The position numbers and the translations under genes were made by a program. A model generated the notes under the pieces. It saw only the letters and a program-made list of their open reading frames with translations, had not been told where the DNA came from and ran no database searches. 64,000 nt of DNA from Prevotella sp. UBA4330 (GTDB lineage Bacteria; Bacteroidota; Bacteroidia; Bacteroidales; Bacteroidaceae): contig DGTS01000011.1 of the NCBI GenBank assembly GCA_002394385.1, positions 203,884 through 267,883 of the forward strand, written 5' to 3'. Each line of letters begins with the position of its first letter. The stretch's first letter is position 1. Positions 6,981-15,523 of the stretch are shown piece by piece.

Positions 6981-9041
6981 CTATTTCTCTACAAGTATTC
7001 TGGCATCGACAGCGATGACATCATTCTCGTCGGCAAGCAGCGGGTTGATGTCCATCTCCTTGATTTCGGTGGCAAAGCGGAGGAGAGTCGAGAGGCGCAC
7101 TATTATCTCGGCATACTTCTTCTCGTTGACGCCCTGCTGTCCACGCGTACCTTTTATTATCTTATATCCTCGCAGAGAGTGAATCATGCTATATGCTTCT
7201 TCGTACGACAATGGTGCAAGACCGCTTGAAACATCTTTCAGCACCTCGACGAATATGCCGCCAAGTCCGCAGAGCACCACATGACCGAAGCGCGGCTCAT
7301 ACTTCGCCCCGATGAAGAGTTCGGTGCCGCGTATCATCTTCTGAACCATCACGGACGTTGCATCGGGTATCTTCATCATGCGCTCAAACTCAAGTGCAAG
7401 GTGTTCGGGAGTGCGCACATTGAGAGCCACACCGCCAACATCGCTCTTATGAACAGGACCAACCACCTTGGCAACAACGGGATAGCCACACTTCTCGGCG
7501 AACGCCAACAGTTCTTCCTTGTCGTCGCTGACAAACTCGGGAACCGTAGGTATGCCGGCGCTCTGCAAAAGGTCGTGAACAAGGTTGGGGGCAATGTACC
7601 CGTTCTCGCCAATGCTGTCGATGATGCGCCGTATGCGCGGCACATCCACTCCGTGTATCTCTATCTGCCCGTCGGCAGGTGCTGGTGTCTTCATCACCTG
7701 TGTCAATGCCGTGGCAAGCACCACCTCGTCGGAGAAGTTGACGTGTCCGCGTTGCAGGAACTCGTGAACCTCCGGTCCTGCCGTGCTCACGCTGGGCAGT
7801 ATGGGGAATATAGGTTTCTTGCATTCCAGTATCTTCTTGTGCAGTACGTCGTATGTTTCATACAGTTGCACAAGTCCTGGCGTGCCGAAGATGACCATTA
7901 TGGCATCAATGTCCTTGAACTTCTTCTCACAGAAGTCGATGGCAATGCCCAGTTGTTCCGCCGTTCCGGTGGCGAGAATGTCTATGGGGTTTGCAACGGA
8001 AGAGCCTGGGAAGAGTTTCTCTTTCAGTTCGTCGGCAGCCTTGCCTGAGAGTGGCGGCACGTTCATTCCGCCCTTTGAAAGTGCGTCGGTGAGCATCACT
8101 CCCGGTCCTCCAGCATGTGTCACTATGGCGAAATTCTTGCCCGTGAAACGCGGCAGGGTGAAGATGCAGCCTACGGTAGTAAGTTCGTCGCGCGAGAAGC
8201 ATCTCACTATGCCCGCCTTGCGGAACAATGCCTCAACGGCAGAGTCGCTCGACGCTATGGCTCCAGTATGGCTCGAAGCGGCACGGCTGCCACTCTCTGA
8301 CGAGCCAGCCTTGATGGCTGCTATGCGGCATCCCTTGCGTATGAGCGACGTGGCATGATAGAGCAGTTTGTCTGGATCGGCAATGTTCTCTATATAGAGC
8401 AGTTTCACCAGTGAGTCTTTCTCAGCATCGAAGTTGTTGTCCATGTATTCGAGCACCGTCTCTATGCCTATCTGGCGACCGTTGCCGACGGACCATACCG
8501 AGTTGAAAGGCAGTCCTTTCGTCACAGCACTCTCAAGAATGAACACCGCCGTGGCTCCCGAGCCAGAGATGAAGTCCACTCCTTTGGGATTGAGATGAGG
8601 TATGGGCTTGGTGAACACCGAGTGGTGCCAGCGTGTGAGCAGTCCGATGCAGTTGGGACCTATGAGTGCGCAGCCAAAGCGTTCGCAAGTGTCAAGGATG
8701 CGCTGTTCGAGCGCCGCGCCTTCCTTTGTCTCCTCTCCGAAACCGGCAGAGATGATGATGAAGGCTCGCACTTGTTTCTCGGCAGCAAGATACTCCACAT
8801 AGTCGGGGCAGAAACGCGCCGCCACGACGAGGATGGCAAGGTCGGTAGGCGGTACTTCCTTAACGTCGTGGAACACCTTGATGCCCTGCACCTCGTCCTC
8901 CTTAGGATTCACTATGCGCAGCGTTCCCTGGAAGCCTCCACTCAGAAGATTGCGCACCACTGCTCCACCCGGCTTATGGCAGTTGTTGGAACCGCCGATA
9001 ACTACTATACTCTCTGGCTGTAATAATTGCTTGTTTATCAT
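6981..9041 (-). CDS. Acetate/acyl-CoA synthetase, ADP-forming (fused alpha-beta)
   Basis: 686 aa. Interconverts acyl-CoA + ADP + Pi with acid + ATP. The CoA-binding domain is at the N-terminus (ESIVVIGGSNNCHKPGGAVV). The succinyl-CoA-ligase-like part follows, with the phospho-His loop region around AASSHTGAIASSD and VTHAGGPGVMLTDAL. The C-terminal ATP-grasp domain holds GYPVVAKVVGPVHKSDVGGV, MVQKMIRGTELFIGA and VLCGLGGIFVEVLKD, ending in MDINPLLA. The single-chain arrangement is the normal acetate-CoA ligase (ADP-forming) type. It is divergent from paaK, so the pair likely serves arylacetyl- or branched-chain acyl-CoA turnover from amino acids, yielding ATP. Confidence 0.9.
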   Translation of the reverse strand: MINKQLLQPESIVVIGGSNNCHKPGGAVVRNLLSGGFQGTLRIVNPKEDEVQGIKVFHDVKEVPPTDLAILVVAARFCPDYVEYLAAEKQVRAFIIISAGFGEETKEGAALEQRILDTCERFGCALIGPNCIGLLTRWHHSVFTKPIPHLNPKGVDFISGSGATAVFILESAVTKGLPFNSVWSVGNGRQIGIETVLEYMDNNFDAEKDSLVKLLYIENIADPDKLLYHATSLIRKGCRIAAIKAGSSESGSRAASSHTGAIASSDSAVEALFRKAGIVRCFSRDELTTVGCIFTLPRFTGKNFAIVTHAGGPGVMLTDALSKGGMNVPPLSGKAADELKEKLFPGSSVANPIDILATGTAEQLGIAIDFCEKKFKDIDAIMVIFGTPGLVQLYETYDVLHKKILECKKPIFPILPSVSTAGPEVHEFLQRGHVNFSDEVVLATALTQVMKTPAPADGQIEIHGVDVPRIRRIIDSIGENGYIAPNLVHDLLQSAGIPTVPEFVSDDKEELLAFAEKCGYPVVAKVVGPVHKSDVGGVALNVRTPEHLALEFERMMKIPDATSVMVQKMIRGTELFIGAKYEPRFGHVVLCGLGGIFVEVLKDVSSGLAPLSYEEAYSMIHSLRGYKIIKGTRGQQGVNEKKYAEIIVRLSTLLRFATEIKEMDINPLLADENDVIAVDARILVEK

Positions 9042-9053
9042 ATCGTTTAATTA

Positions 9054-9165
9054 GTTAACAAGTTGACGAGTTGACAAGTTGACAAGTTTAGGAGTTGGCT
9101 GGTTGACAAGTTGTTTGCAATCATAGCGACCAAAGGTCGAGCAGACAGGCCAACTCCGAATTATG
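9054..9165. repeat. Short tandem repeats (GTTGACAA type) plus a GACCAAAGGTC motif
   Basis: TTGACGAG, TTGACAAG, TTGACAAG and TTGACAAG repeat between the divergent acyl-CoA synthetase and paaK, followed by GCGACCAAAGGTCGAGC. The same two ingredients recur as a perfect inverted repeat on the other side of paaK. Confidence 0.8.
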
Positions 9166-9217
9166 ATGCAAATTTAATACAAATAGTGGAAAAGACAAAA
9201 GTTTTTCGTTGCTATTT

Positions 9218-9248
9218 TTTGTAACCTTATGATTTTGTTGTACTTTTG
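9218..9248 (+). promoter_or_regulatory. Consensus Bacteroidetes promoter for paaK
   Basis: TTTG (9218-9221), 19 bases, TACTTTTG (9241-9248), with the ATG 37 bases on. Confidence 0.85.
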
Positions 9249-9285
9249 CATGACATTAAGAACATAATACATTTTTATACAAACG

Positions 9286-10596
9286 ATGAATTATTCAGAG
9301 TACTTTAATCCTGAAATCGAAACGATGTCAAGAGAGGACATCGAGAAACTACAACTGGAAAGACTGAAAAAGACCGTGCAGCATTGCATGAACTCGCAAT
9401 TCTACAAAAAGAAGTTCGAGGAAATGGGCATCACTCCCGAAGACATCAAGACTCTTAACGACGTGAGGAAACTGCCCTTCACCACAAAGGAAGACCTGCG
9501 CGACAACTATCCCTTCGGACTGGCATCGGTGCCGCTGAAGGAATGCACACGTCTGCACTCGTCAAGCGGAACAACGGGCAACCCCACCGTAGTGCTCCAC
9601 TCCAAGAAAGACCTTGAGGAATGGGCCAACGCCGTGGCTCGCTGCTTGTGGATGGTGGGCAGCCGACCAGAGGATGTGTTCCAGAACTCGGCTGGCTACG
9701 GCATGTTCACCGCAGGACTGGGCTTCCAGTACGGCGCCGAGAAGGTGGGAATGCTCACCGTTCCAGCCGCCGCCGGCAACACCAAGCGACAGATAAAGTT
9801 CATCAAGGACTTCGGCACCAACGTGCTGCACGCCATACCGTCATACGCATCGCGCATCTACGAGGTGATGCAGGAAGAGGGAGTTGACCCACGCAAGGAT
9901 ACCAACCTCCGCATTCTATGCATCGGAGCAGAACCGCATAGCGAAGAGCAACGCAAGCGCATCGAGGACAACCTCGGCGTGAAGGCATACAACTCGTACG
10001 GAATATCAGAGATGATGGGTCCCGGCGTGGCCTTCGAGTGCAAGGAGCAGAACGGCCTGCACATCTGGGAAGACTACTTCATCGTGGAGATAATAAACCC
10101 CAAGACGCTTGAGCCGGCAAAAGAAGGCGAACTGGGCGAACTAGTGCTCACCACCATCAACCGCGAGGCAATGCCGCTGCTGCGCTACCGCACACGCGAC
10201 CTGACGTACATCCTGCCTGGCGAATGTCCATGCGGCCGTCATCATCGCCGTCTGGCACGTCTGCAGGGTCGCTCCGACGACATGATAATACTGAAGGGCG
10301 TGAACATCTTCCCGATACAGATAGAGAAGATACTGATGCAATTCAAGGAACTGTCGTCCGACTTCCTCATCACACTTGAGACCATTCCTAACGGCGACAT
10401 CATGACCGTAGAGGTGGAACTGAAGGAGATGACCGACGACTATCAGCACCTGCAACTGCTCACACGCGAAATCACGCGCCAGTTGCACGATGAAATTCTT
10501 ATCACGCCGAAGGTGAAACTCGTGCCGAAAGGCTCGCTCAAAGCATCCGACGAGGCTAAGGCGGTGAGAGTGAAAGACCTGAGAAAGAAGTTTTAA
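9286..10596 (+). CDS. paaK: Phenylacetate-CoA ligase
   Basis: 436 aa, the usual length of the PaaK branch of the adenylate-forming (ANL) family. Makes phenylacetyl-CoA (or related arylacetyl-CoA) from acid, CoA and ATP. Key blocks: LHSSSGTTGNPTVV (P-loop-like AMP motif), NSYGISEMMGPGVAFEC, the TxRxRD motif RYRTRDL, a CPCGR segment, and the C-terminal domain from LQGRSDDMIILKGVNIFP with a lysine near the end (KGSLKASDEAKAVRV). In related Bacteroidales it is next to indolepyruvate oxidoreductase; that is not present here. The downstream ACT gene is separated by a large hairpin repeat. Confidence 0.93.
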   Translation: MNYSEYFNPEIETMSREDIEKLQLERLKKTVQHCMNSQFYKKKFEEMGITPEDIKTLNDVRKLPFTTKEDLRDNYPFGLASVPLKECTRLHSSSGTTGNPTVVLHSKKDLEEWANAVARCLWMVGSRPEDVFQNSAGYGMFTAGLGFQYGAEKVGMLTVPAAAGNTKRQIKFIKDFGTNVLHAIPSYASRIYEVMQEEGVDPRKDTNLRILCIGAEPHSEEQRKRIEDNLGVKAYNSYGISEMMGPGVAFECKEQNGLHIWEDYFIVEIINPKTLEPAKEGELGELVLTTINREAMPLLRYRTRDLTYILPGECPCGRHHRRLARLQGRSDDMIILKGVNIFPIQIEKILMQFKELSSDFLITLETIPNGDIMTVEVELKEMTDDYQHLQLLTREITRQLHDEILITPKVKLVPKGSLKASDEAKAVRVKDLRKKF

Positions 10597-10603
10597 TATA
10601 GCA

Positions 10604-10746
10604 GTTGACGAGTTCTTTGCAAGCAAAGCGACCAAAGGTCGAGCGGACAAGTTGACAAGTTAATTGCCAGCAAGTCCTGAAATCAAGCAACTCGTCAACT
10701 TGTCCGCTCGACCTTTGGTCGCTTTGCTTGCAAAGAACTCGTCAAC
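10604..10746. repeat. Perfect 53-bp inverted repeat between paaK and the ACT gene
   Basis: Arms at 10604-10656 and 10694-10746 are exact reverse complements, with a 37-base loop. Each arm starts or ends with GTTGAC-type repeats and contains GCGACCAAAGGTCGAGCGG. More GTTGA/AGTTG-type repeats continue to 10780. Confidence 0.92.
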
Positions 10747-10788
10747 TCGTTTACTTGTCAACTCATCAACCTATCAACTACAACAAAT

Positions 10789-11139
10789 ATGACCTTCAAA
10801 CAAATATCGATATTCATCGAGAACAAGCAGGGAACACTCGTAAAAGTGCTCTCAATCCTTAAGGAGGCAGGAATACAGATAATAGCCTCCACAGTGGCCG
10901 ATACCATTGACAACGGCATCTATCGCATCATTTGCAACGAGCCGGAGCGCGCTTTCCTGATGCTCAGCGATGCCGGGCTTACGGTGAACATCACCGAGGT
11001 GAACGCCATAGAACTCGACGACGTGCCGGGAAAGGCTGCCGACGCTCTCGCTCCCATCAGCGACAGCGGTGCCGACATTGCGTACCTCTACTCGTTCCTG
11101 CTTAACGGCAAGGGCATTCTGGTTTATCGAACTCGATAA
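10789..11139 (+). CDS. ACT-domain protein, C-terminally shortened
   Basis: 116 aa with two ACT modules (residues ~1-66 and ~70-116): FIENKQGTLVKVLSILKEAGI is a typical ACT start and IAYLYSFLLNGKGILVYRT the start of a second module. Related Bacteroidales proteins beside paaK are, to my recollection, about 140 aa, so some 25 residues of the second module seem to be missing. The frame stops where it runs into the convergent thioesterase gene, and the two genes share 38 bases. It probably senses an amino acid for the paaK system. Function may be impaired. Confidence 0.72.
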   Translation: MTFKQISIFIENKQGTLVKVLSILKEAGIQIIASTVADTIDNGIYRIICNEPERAFLMLSDAGLTVNITEVNAIELDDVPGKAADALAPISDSGADIAYLYSFLLNGKGILVYRTR

Positions 11140-11524
11140 ACGTGCCCTGCTTACGATAAGCGCTTGAGGTGAAGATTGCCAGCAGATTACCCTCTGCATC
11201 GGTAACCTTCACTTCACCGTATGGCATGCGGTGATGATTCACCACCTCGCGTGCCTCGGCATATATAGTGCCCTTGTTGGCCGAACGCACGAAAACGATG
11301 TTCGACGATGTGTTGAACGTCAGTGTGCCGTGACTGTTAACGGCTGCCGCAAAGGCAAGGTCGGCAAGGGTGAACAGCGCGCCACCCTGACACACTCCAC
11401 CGCCGTTAAGGTGCTCGTCGCCCACCTCCATCTTTGCTCTGGCGTATCCCTCGCCCACCTCAATGAGTTCGGCACCCGCAAGTTTAGCGAACTTGTCGCC
11501 CTCAAAAAAATCCTTCAGTGTCAT
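11102..11524 (-). CDS. PaaI-family hotdog thioesterase
   Basis: 140 aa hotdog-fold acyl-CoA thioesterase. MKDFFEGDKFA-like helix, then AKMEVGDEHLNGGGVCQGGALFTLADLAFAAAVNSHG, the classic PaaI block with the conserved N-G and G-G-A-L-F-T-L-A-D, and a C-terminal beta strand LAIFTSSAYRK. The last residues (EFDKPECPCR) are encoded on the strand opposite the ACT gene and look like an added tail. It likely hydrolyses stalled arylacetyl- or acyl-CoA from the neighbouring ligases. Confidence 0.85.
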   Translation of the reverse strand: MTLKDFFEGDKFAKLAGAELIEVGEGYARAKMEVGDEHLNGGGVCQGGALFTLADLAFAAAVNSHGTLTFNTSSNIVFVRSANKGTIYAEAREVVNHHRMPYGEVKVTDAEGNLLAIFTSSAYRKQGTFIEFDKPECPCR

Positions 11525-11544
11525 TATTATATTCTAAATGATTT

Positions 11545-11580
11545 TGAAAAACGCCACAGACCCAATGAAGAGTCCGTGGC
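11545..11580 (-). terminator. Rho-independent terminator on the thrS side
   Basis: On the minus strand GCCACGGA and TCTGTGGC pair (one G-T) and are followed by GTTTTTC. It lies 80 bases beyond the thrS stop and just before the thioesterase start, so it separates the two transcripts. Confidence 0.75.
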
Positions 11581-11590
11581 GATTATCTTT

Positions 11591-11660
11591 ATGTCTTTCT
11601 GTCGAAAAAAACTTATGTCTTTCTGTCAAAAACACTTTATGTCTTTCTGTCAAAAACACT
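11591..11660. repeat. 24-bp tandem repeat, three units
   Basis: ATGTCTTTCTGTC starts at 11591, 11615 and 11639, exactly 24 bases apart, with A-rich spacers. It sits just past the thrS stop, inside the 3' untranslated region. Confidence 0.88.
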
Positions 11661-13623
11661 ACTCGTTCGGACGCAGGTCTGTTGCCTTCAGCATCTCGGC
11701 AACCTCGGCATTGAGTTGAGCGGCAAACTCCTCCATCTTCAACTGGCCCTGGTCGCCCTGTCCCTGCTTGCGCACGCTGACAAGTCCCTCGGCCTCTTCC
11801 TTCTCGCCCACGATGAGCATATAAGGAATACGCTTCAGTTCGTTGTCACGTATCTTGCGTCCTATCTTCTCGTTGCGCTCGTCAACGGTAGAGCGAACAC
11901 CTACGCTGTCGAAATAACGCTTCACGTTGTTTGCATAGCCGACGAACTTCTCCGATATAGGCAGTATTGCCACCTGCTCTGGAGTTAGCCACAATGGGAA
12001 CTTGCCTGCGGTGTGCTCTATCAGCACAGCGGTGAAACGTTCCATTGAGCCAAAAGGCGCACGGTGAATCATCACCGGTGTCTTCTTGGTGTTGTCCTCG
12101 CCAGTGTATTCCAGTTTGAAGCGTACAGGCAGGTTATAGTCCACCTGTATGGTGCCCAACTGCCAGCGGCGGCCTATGGCGTCCTTCACCATGAAGTCGA
12201 GTTTCGGACCATAGAAGGCAGCCTCGCCATACTCCACCTTAGCGTTCAGACCCTTCTCCTTACATGCGTCGATGATGGCCTGCTCTGCCTCTGCCCACAC
12301 CTCGTCAGAACCGATGTACTTCTCGTGGTCGTTAGGGTCGCGGAGCGAAATCTGTGCCTCGAAGTTGTCGAAGTTGAATGTTGAGAATACCGACTTGATG
12401 ATGTCCATCACGCGCATGAACTCCGTCTTTATCTGGTCGGGACGGCAGAAGATATGAGCATCGTCCTGAGTGAACGAGCGCACACGTGTCAGTCCGTGCA
12501 ACTCACCGCTCTTCTCGTAGCGATAAACCGTGCCGAACTCCGCAATGCGCAGCGGCAGGTCCTTGTAACTGCGCGGTTTGTTTGCGAAAATCTCGCAATG
12601 ATGAGGACAGTTCATCGGCTTCAGCATATACTCCTCGTCCTCCTCTGGTGTGTGGATGGGCTGGAACGAGTCCTTGCCGTAGTGAGCATAGTGGCCAGAG
12701 GTCACGTAAAGGTTCTTCGAGCCGATGTGCGGTGTGATGACCTCCTGATAGCCGTAGTTCTTCTGTATCTTGCGCAACATGTCCTGAAGGCGCAGACGCA
12801 GGTCGGTGCCCTTTGGCAACCATATAGGCAGTCCCTTGCCCACACGGTCGGAGAACATGAAGAGTTCCATCTCCTTGCCAATCTTGCGGTGATCGCGTTT
12901 CTTAGCCTCCTCCAGCATAACGAGATACTCGTCGAGCATCTTCTTCTTCGGGAACGAAATGCCGTAGATACGGGTCATCTGCTCACGGTTGGCGTCGCCG
13001 CGCCAGAAAGCGCCAGCCACGCTGGTTATCTTGATGGCCTTGATAAGTCCTGTTGACATGAGGTGAGGACCACGGCAAAGGTCGGTGAAGGCTCCCTGCG
13101 TGTATGTCGAGATGGTGCCGTCCTCCAAGTCCTGGTCGATGTGCTCGCACTTATACTCCTGACCGTCAGCCTTGAATTCTTTCAGGGCGTCAGCCTTCGA
13201 TACATCGCGGCGCACCACTGGCTCGTCCTTGCGTGCCAGTTCCTGCATCTTAGCCTCAATCTTCGGGAAGTCGTTCTCCGAGATAGCAACGCCCTCAGGC
13301 GGCATCACGTCGTAGAAGAATCCGTTCTCGATAGCAGGACCGAAACCGAACTGAATGCCCGGATAGAGTTCCTGCAGAGCCTCGGCAAGCAGGTGGGCAC
13401 TGGTGTGCCAGAAGGTGTGCTTGCCCTCCTCGTCCTCAAACTTATACAGGGCGATGGCGGCGTCTTCGTTGATAGGTCTGTTAAGTTCTACTGTCTCGCC
13501 GTTCACTCCGCAACTTACAACGCTGCGTGCCAAAGCCGGCGAAATGCTTTCGGCAATCTGAAGTCCAGTCACGCCCTGCTCGAACTCGCGAACTGAGCCG
13601 TCTGGAAAAGTGATTTTTATCAT
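11659..13623 (-). CDS. thrS: Threonine-tRNA ligase
   Basis: 654 aa, full length. TGS domain at the N-terminus (KITFPDGSVREFEQG), editing domain with HTSAHLLAEAL and later HIDQDL, class II core with motif 2 YRYEKSGELHGLTRVRSFTQDDAHIF and zinc-site MNCPHHCEIF, motif 3 region HRAPFGSMERF, and a C-terminal anticodon-binding domain. ATG 13623 gives the expected TGS start. A promoter lies 31 bases upstream. Confidence 0.97.
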   Translation of the reverse strand: MIKITFPDGSVREFEQGVTGLQIAESISPALARSVVSCGVNGETVELNRPINEDAAIALYKFEDEEGKHTFWHTSAHLLAEALQELYPGIQFGFGPAIENGFFYDVMPPEGVAISENDFPKIEAKMQELARKDEPVVRRDVSKADALKEFKADGQEYKCEHIDQDLEDGTISTYTQGAFTDLCRGPHLMSTGLIKAIKITSVAGAFWRGDANREQMTRIYGISFPKKKMLDEYLVMLEEAKKRDHRKIGKEMELFMFSDRVGKGLPIWLPKGTDLRLRLQDMLRKIQKNYGYQEVITPHIGSKNLYVTSGHYAHYGKDSFQPIHTPEEDEEYMLKPMNCPHHCEIFANKPRSYKDLPLRIAEFGTVYRYEKSGELHGLTRVRSFTQDDAHIFCRPDQIKTEFMRVMDIIKSVFSTFNFDNFEAQISLRDPNDHEKYIGSDEVWAEAEQAIIDACKEKGLNAKVEYGEAAFYGPKLDFMVKDAIGRRWQLGTIQVDYNLPVRFKLEYTGEDNTKKTPVMIHRAPFGSMERFTAVLIEHTAGKFPLWLTPEQVAILPISEKFVGYANNVKRYFDSVGVRSTVDERNEKIGRKIRDNELKRIPYMLIVGEKEEAEGLVSVRKQGQGDQGQLKMEEFAAQLNAEVAEMLKATDLRPNE

Positions 13624-13653
13624 ATCTACAATATATGGTTAGTTTATTGCCTG

Positions 13654-13685
13654 CAAAAGTACTGCAAATTAAAGACAATACCAAA
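13654..13685 (-). promoter_or_regulatory. Bacteroidetes promoter for thrS
   Basis: On the minus strand TTTG (13682-13685), 20 bases, then TACTTTTG (13654-13661). Confidence 0.8.
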
Positions 13686-13742
13686 TAAATAAGTTTGTTT
13701 TTAGAAAAACACATAAATTATTCCGTCTTTCATACAGCAACA

Positions 13743-13850
13743 TGTAGGGGCGCTCCCCCGTGTGCGCCCGAAACCACGAGAATCAAACTTGTTATGATTA
13801 AACGGGCGCACGCGGAGGAACGCCCCTACAGATTAATCGTGCCCGTTGTG
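13743..13850. repeat. Family A inverted-repeat element (copy 1, complete)
   Basis: GTAGGGGCGCTCCCCCGTGT...GCGCCCG (13743-13770) is mirrored at 13803-13830, with a 32-base loop containing ACCACGAGAATCAAACTTG. A flank ATTAATCGTGCCCGTTGTGT follows. The same loop and flank recur, reversed, at 38.5 kb. No gene is seen in 13624-14253 (630 bases): it consists of this and the following repeats. Confidence 0.85.
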
Positions 13851-13884
13851 TTACATTTCCGCCTCCTAGTAGCGGATTGTCTTT

Positions 13885-13917
13885 TTGGCACGGATTACGC
13901 GGAAAACACGGAAAAAG
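13885..13917. repeat. Family D repeat (CCGTGTTTTCCGCG type)
   Basis: GGCACGGATTACGCGG, AAAACACGGAAAAAG: a ~10-base tandem motif seen also near 16.0, 16.7 and 38.7 kb, always inside the repeat islands. Confidence 0.7.
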
Positions 13918-13962
13918 GTTATTGGTTATAGGTTATTGTTTATAGGTTAAGCCATGCGGGTT

Positions 13963-13990
13963 TGTAGGGGCGCTCCCCCGTGTGCGCCCG
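13963..13990. repeat. Family A half element (copy 2)
   Basis: A single arm TGTAGGGGCGCTCCCCCGTG followed by TGCGCCCG, identical to the first arm of copy 1, with no matching second arm. Confidence 0.8.
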
Positions 13991-14047
13991 TCTCGAAGAG
14001 TGTTGCGGATAAAAAACAAAAACACCCCTCCCAAAGGAAGAGGCTCA

Positions 14048-14178
14048 TTTCCTCCTCCTAGCAGGGGGAGGTCAGGAGGGGATTGTCTCGAGAATAGAGG
14101 TCAGTTAATCAATCCCCCTCAACTCCCCCTTCTTGAGACCCTTCGGGAACAAGCGCCCCTAACGGGTCGAGCGGCCAA
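14048..14178. repeat. Family B G-rich palindromic repeats with a nested insert
   Basis: CTCCTCCTAGCAGGGGGAGG followed by TCAGGAGGGGATTG (14048-14090), then a reversed copy AATCCCCCTCAACTCCCCC (from 14111) interrupted by TTGAGACCCTTCGGGAACAA and GCGCC, then GGGTCGAGCGGCC. The insert recurs at 16.8 kb. Confidence 0.75.
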
Positions 14179-14199
14179 GAGGGAGAAATGTCCCCCAAA

Positions 14200-14248
14200 C
14201 TAGATAGTTTGGATTTTCTAGAATGTCTAGCCCGGCTAGAACGTCTAG
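14200..14248. repeat. 18-bp tandem repeat with CTAGA half-sites
   Basis: CTAGA begins at 14200, 14218 and 14236, 18 bases apart. Units two and three are small palindromes (CTAGAATGTCTAG, CTAGAACGTCTAG). It sits at the 3' end of the four-helix-bundle gene. Confidence 0.8.
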
Positions 14249-14253
14249 TTTTC

Positions 14254-14928
14254 CTATAATGCCACCCCTGCCTTTCTCAGCCTCTCCTCCAGTTCAACTA
14301 TCCTTCTGTTGGCCTGCTCCAGCTCTTGTTTCAGCCTTGCTATCTCCTCCCGCTGGTTAGTGCGGTAGCCTAGGCGCGCGGCGGTCATCCGCTCCTTGAT
14401 GCCGCCCTCCTTGATGAATGTATCCTCCAGCTGTTTCTCGTAGGTGGTCATCATTCTGTCCACCATATGGCAGAGCGTCAGGGCGATGTTGGCCATCTCT
14501 TCGTCGCTCCATTTCTCGAAATAGGCCTGGTAGTCGTCTATGCTGTTATGCTGGCGACAAAACTTCAGCATGCCGTCGTAGCGTGCGTGCTGCTGTCCCC
14601 ATCGCTCCAGATGGCGAGAGACGATATAGTCCTCGTAGTCCTCCTTCAGTTCCTTGATACTGCTTCGTGCCACGTTCAGCAACTTCAGTTCCATCTCAGT
14701 AGAGGTAACGCCGTCTGCCGAGCCCTCTACGATGTTCTGTTTGCCCGAGCGTGCCGCCTGCACCATCTGGTCTATGGTGCGGTCGCCCCGAGTCAGGAAA
14801 CGCTGTGTGAAGACGAATGTCAGTTGATACAGCACGTTCGACTTCTGATAGAAATAAAGCTCTTCCCAATTGGCTTGCTTGCGCAGCACCTGTGCTGAGC
14901 CTTGTGTTTTCGGAACGTCGTTTGCCAT
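14254..14928 (-). CDS. Four-helix-bundle protein with suffix domain
   Basis: 224 aa. The first ~130 residues match the four-helix-bundle (S23/TIGR02436-type) family: ELYFYQKSNVLYQLTFVFTQRFL, then RTIDQMVQAARSGKQNIVEGSADGVTSTEMELKLLNVARSSIKELKEDYEDYI. The rest is the longer suffix version, ending in a coiled coil (EEIARLKQELEQANRRIVELEERLRK). Relatives are encoded in 23S rRNA insertions or as orphans. Their role is unknown. Here it is alone, inside a repeat island, with its own promoter, so it may be mobile cargo. Confidence 0.8.
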   Translation of the reverse strand: MANDVPKTQGSAQVLRKQANWEELYFYQKSNVLYQLTFVFTQRFLTRGDRTIDQMVQAARSGKQNIVEGSADGVTSTEMELKLLNVARSSIKELKEDYEDYIVSRHLERWGQQHARYDGMLKFCRQHNSIDDYQAYFEKWSDEEMANIALTLCHMVDRMMTTYEKQLEDTFIKEGGIKERMTAARLGYRTNQREEIARLKQELEQANRRIVELEERLRKAGVAL

Positions 14929-15020
14929 GAGCCTATATTGCCTGTTTTAATAGTTAGATTTTATCATTACCATTCAAGAATGAATCCTCCTTAGCAATCC
15001 ATTGTTTTAGGTTTATATTG

Positions 15021-15052
15021 CAAAGATACAAATAATAAAAAACAAATCCAAA
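15021..15052 (-). promoter_or_regulatory. Bacteroidetes promoter for the four-helix-bundle gene
   Basis: On the minus strand TTTG (15049-15052), 20 bases, TATCTTTG (15021-15028), giving a leader of about 85 bases. Confidence 0.75.
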
Positions 15053-15113
15053 AAGAATTTGGGTTTTCTTTTTTTCATGTTGCTCCAAATTATTGGGAAA
15101 TGATAATCATGAT

Positions 15114-15314
15114 ATGATAATGAACAAATGGAAGCGCAACCCGCGCGTGTTCAACGGGGAGTATATCACCGTGACGCGCCGCGACGACGGTTCGCTGCGC
15201 CCTAACTTCAAGCCTATAAAGACAGGCAGGGGCTTCGACGTGGTGCGCTACGCTATGGCCGTGAGCAACGAACTCCTCTGGGCACTCGATGGCCTGGTAG
15301 AGGAAAGTGAGTGA
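15114..15314 (+). CDS. Small protein of unknown function
   Basis: 66 aa, basic and aromatic at the N-terminus (NKWKRNPRVFNGEYITVTRRDDGSL) with a short helix at the end (RYAMAVSNELLWALDGLVEE). I do not recognise it. It could start at ATG 15114 or 15120. It lies upstream of the truncated DUF3987-like gene and may belong to the same former mobile unit. Coding status is moderate: the base composition agrees with neighbouring genes. Confidence 0.45.
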   Translation: MIMNKWKRNPRVFNGEYITVTRRDDGSLRPNFKPIKTGRGFDVVRYAMAVSNELLWALDGLVEESE

Positions 15315-15322
15315 ACAAGACC

Positions 15323-15487
15323 AAGTGTTTCAGTTGTTTCAGTTTCAAAGCGATTTCAGAGGTTCAATAATATTACACACCCCCTTTCTTATACCATATA
15401 ACTAATTAATAATTAGTAAGTTATGATAAAAAGGAGAAATATATACCCCCTTAAATTTTGGCTGAAACAACTGAAACTGAAACACTT
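15323..15487. repeat. AT-rich segment bounded by inverted GTTTCA tandem repeats
   Basis: The left arm 15323-15347 and right arm 15463-15487 are each made of GTTTCA/TGAAAC repeats, in opposite orientation. The 115 bases between are strongly AT-rich (AATTAATAATTAG). The architecture repeats at 38.9-39.1 kb with different arm units. Confidence 0.75.
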
Positions 15488-15523
15488 AATTCATTATTAA
15501 TTCATCTAAAAAGCAGAATATCA

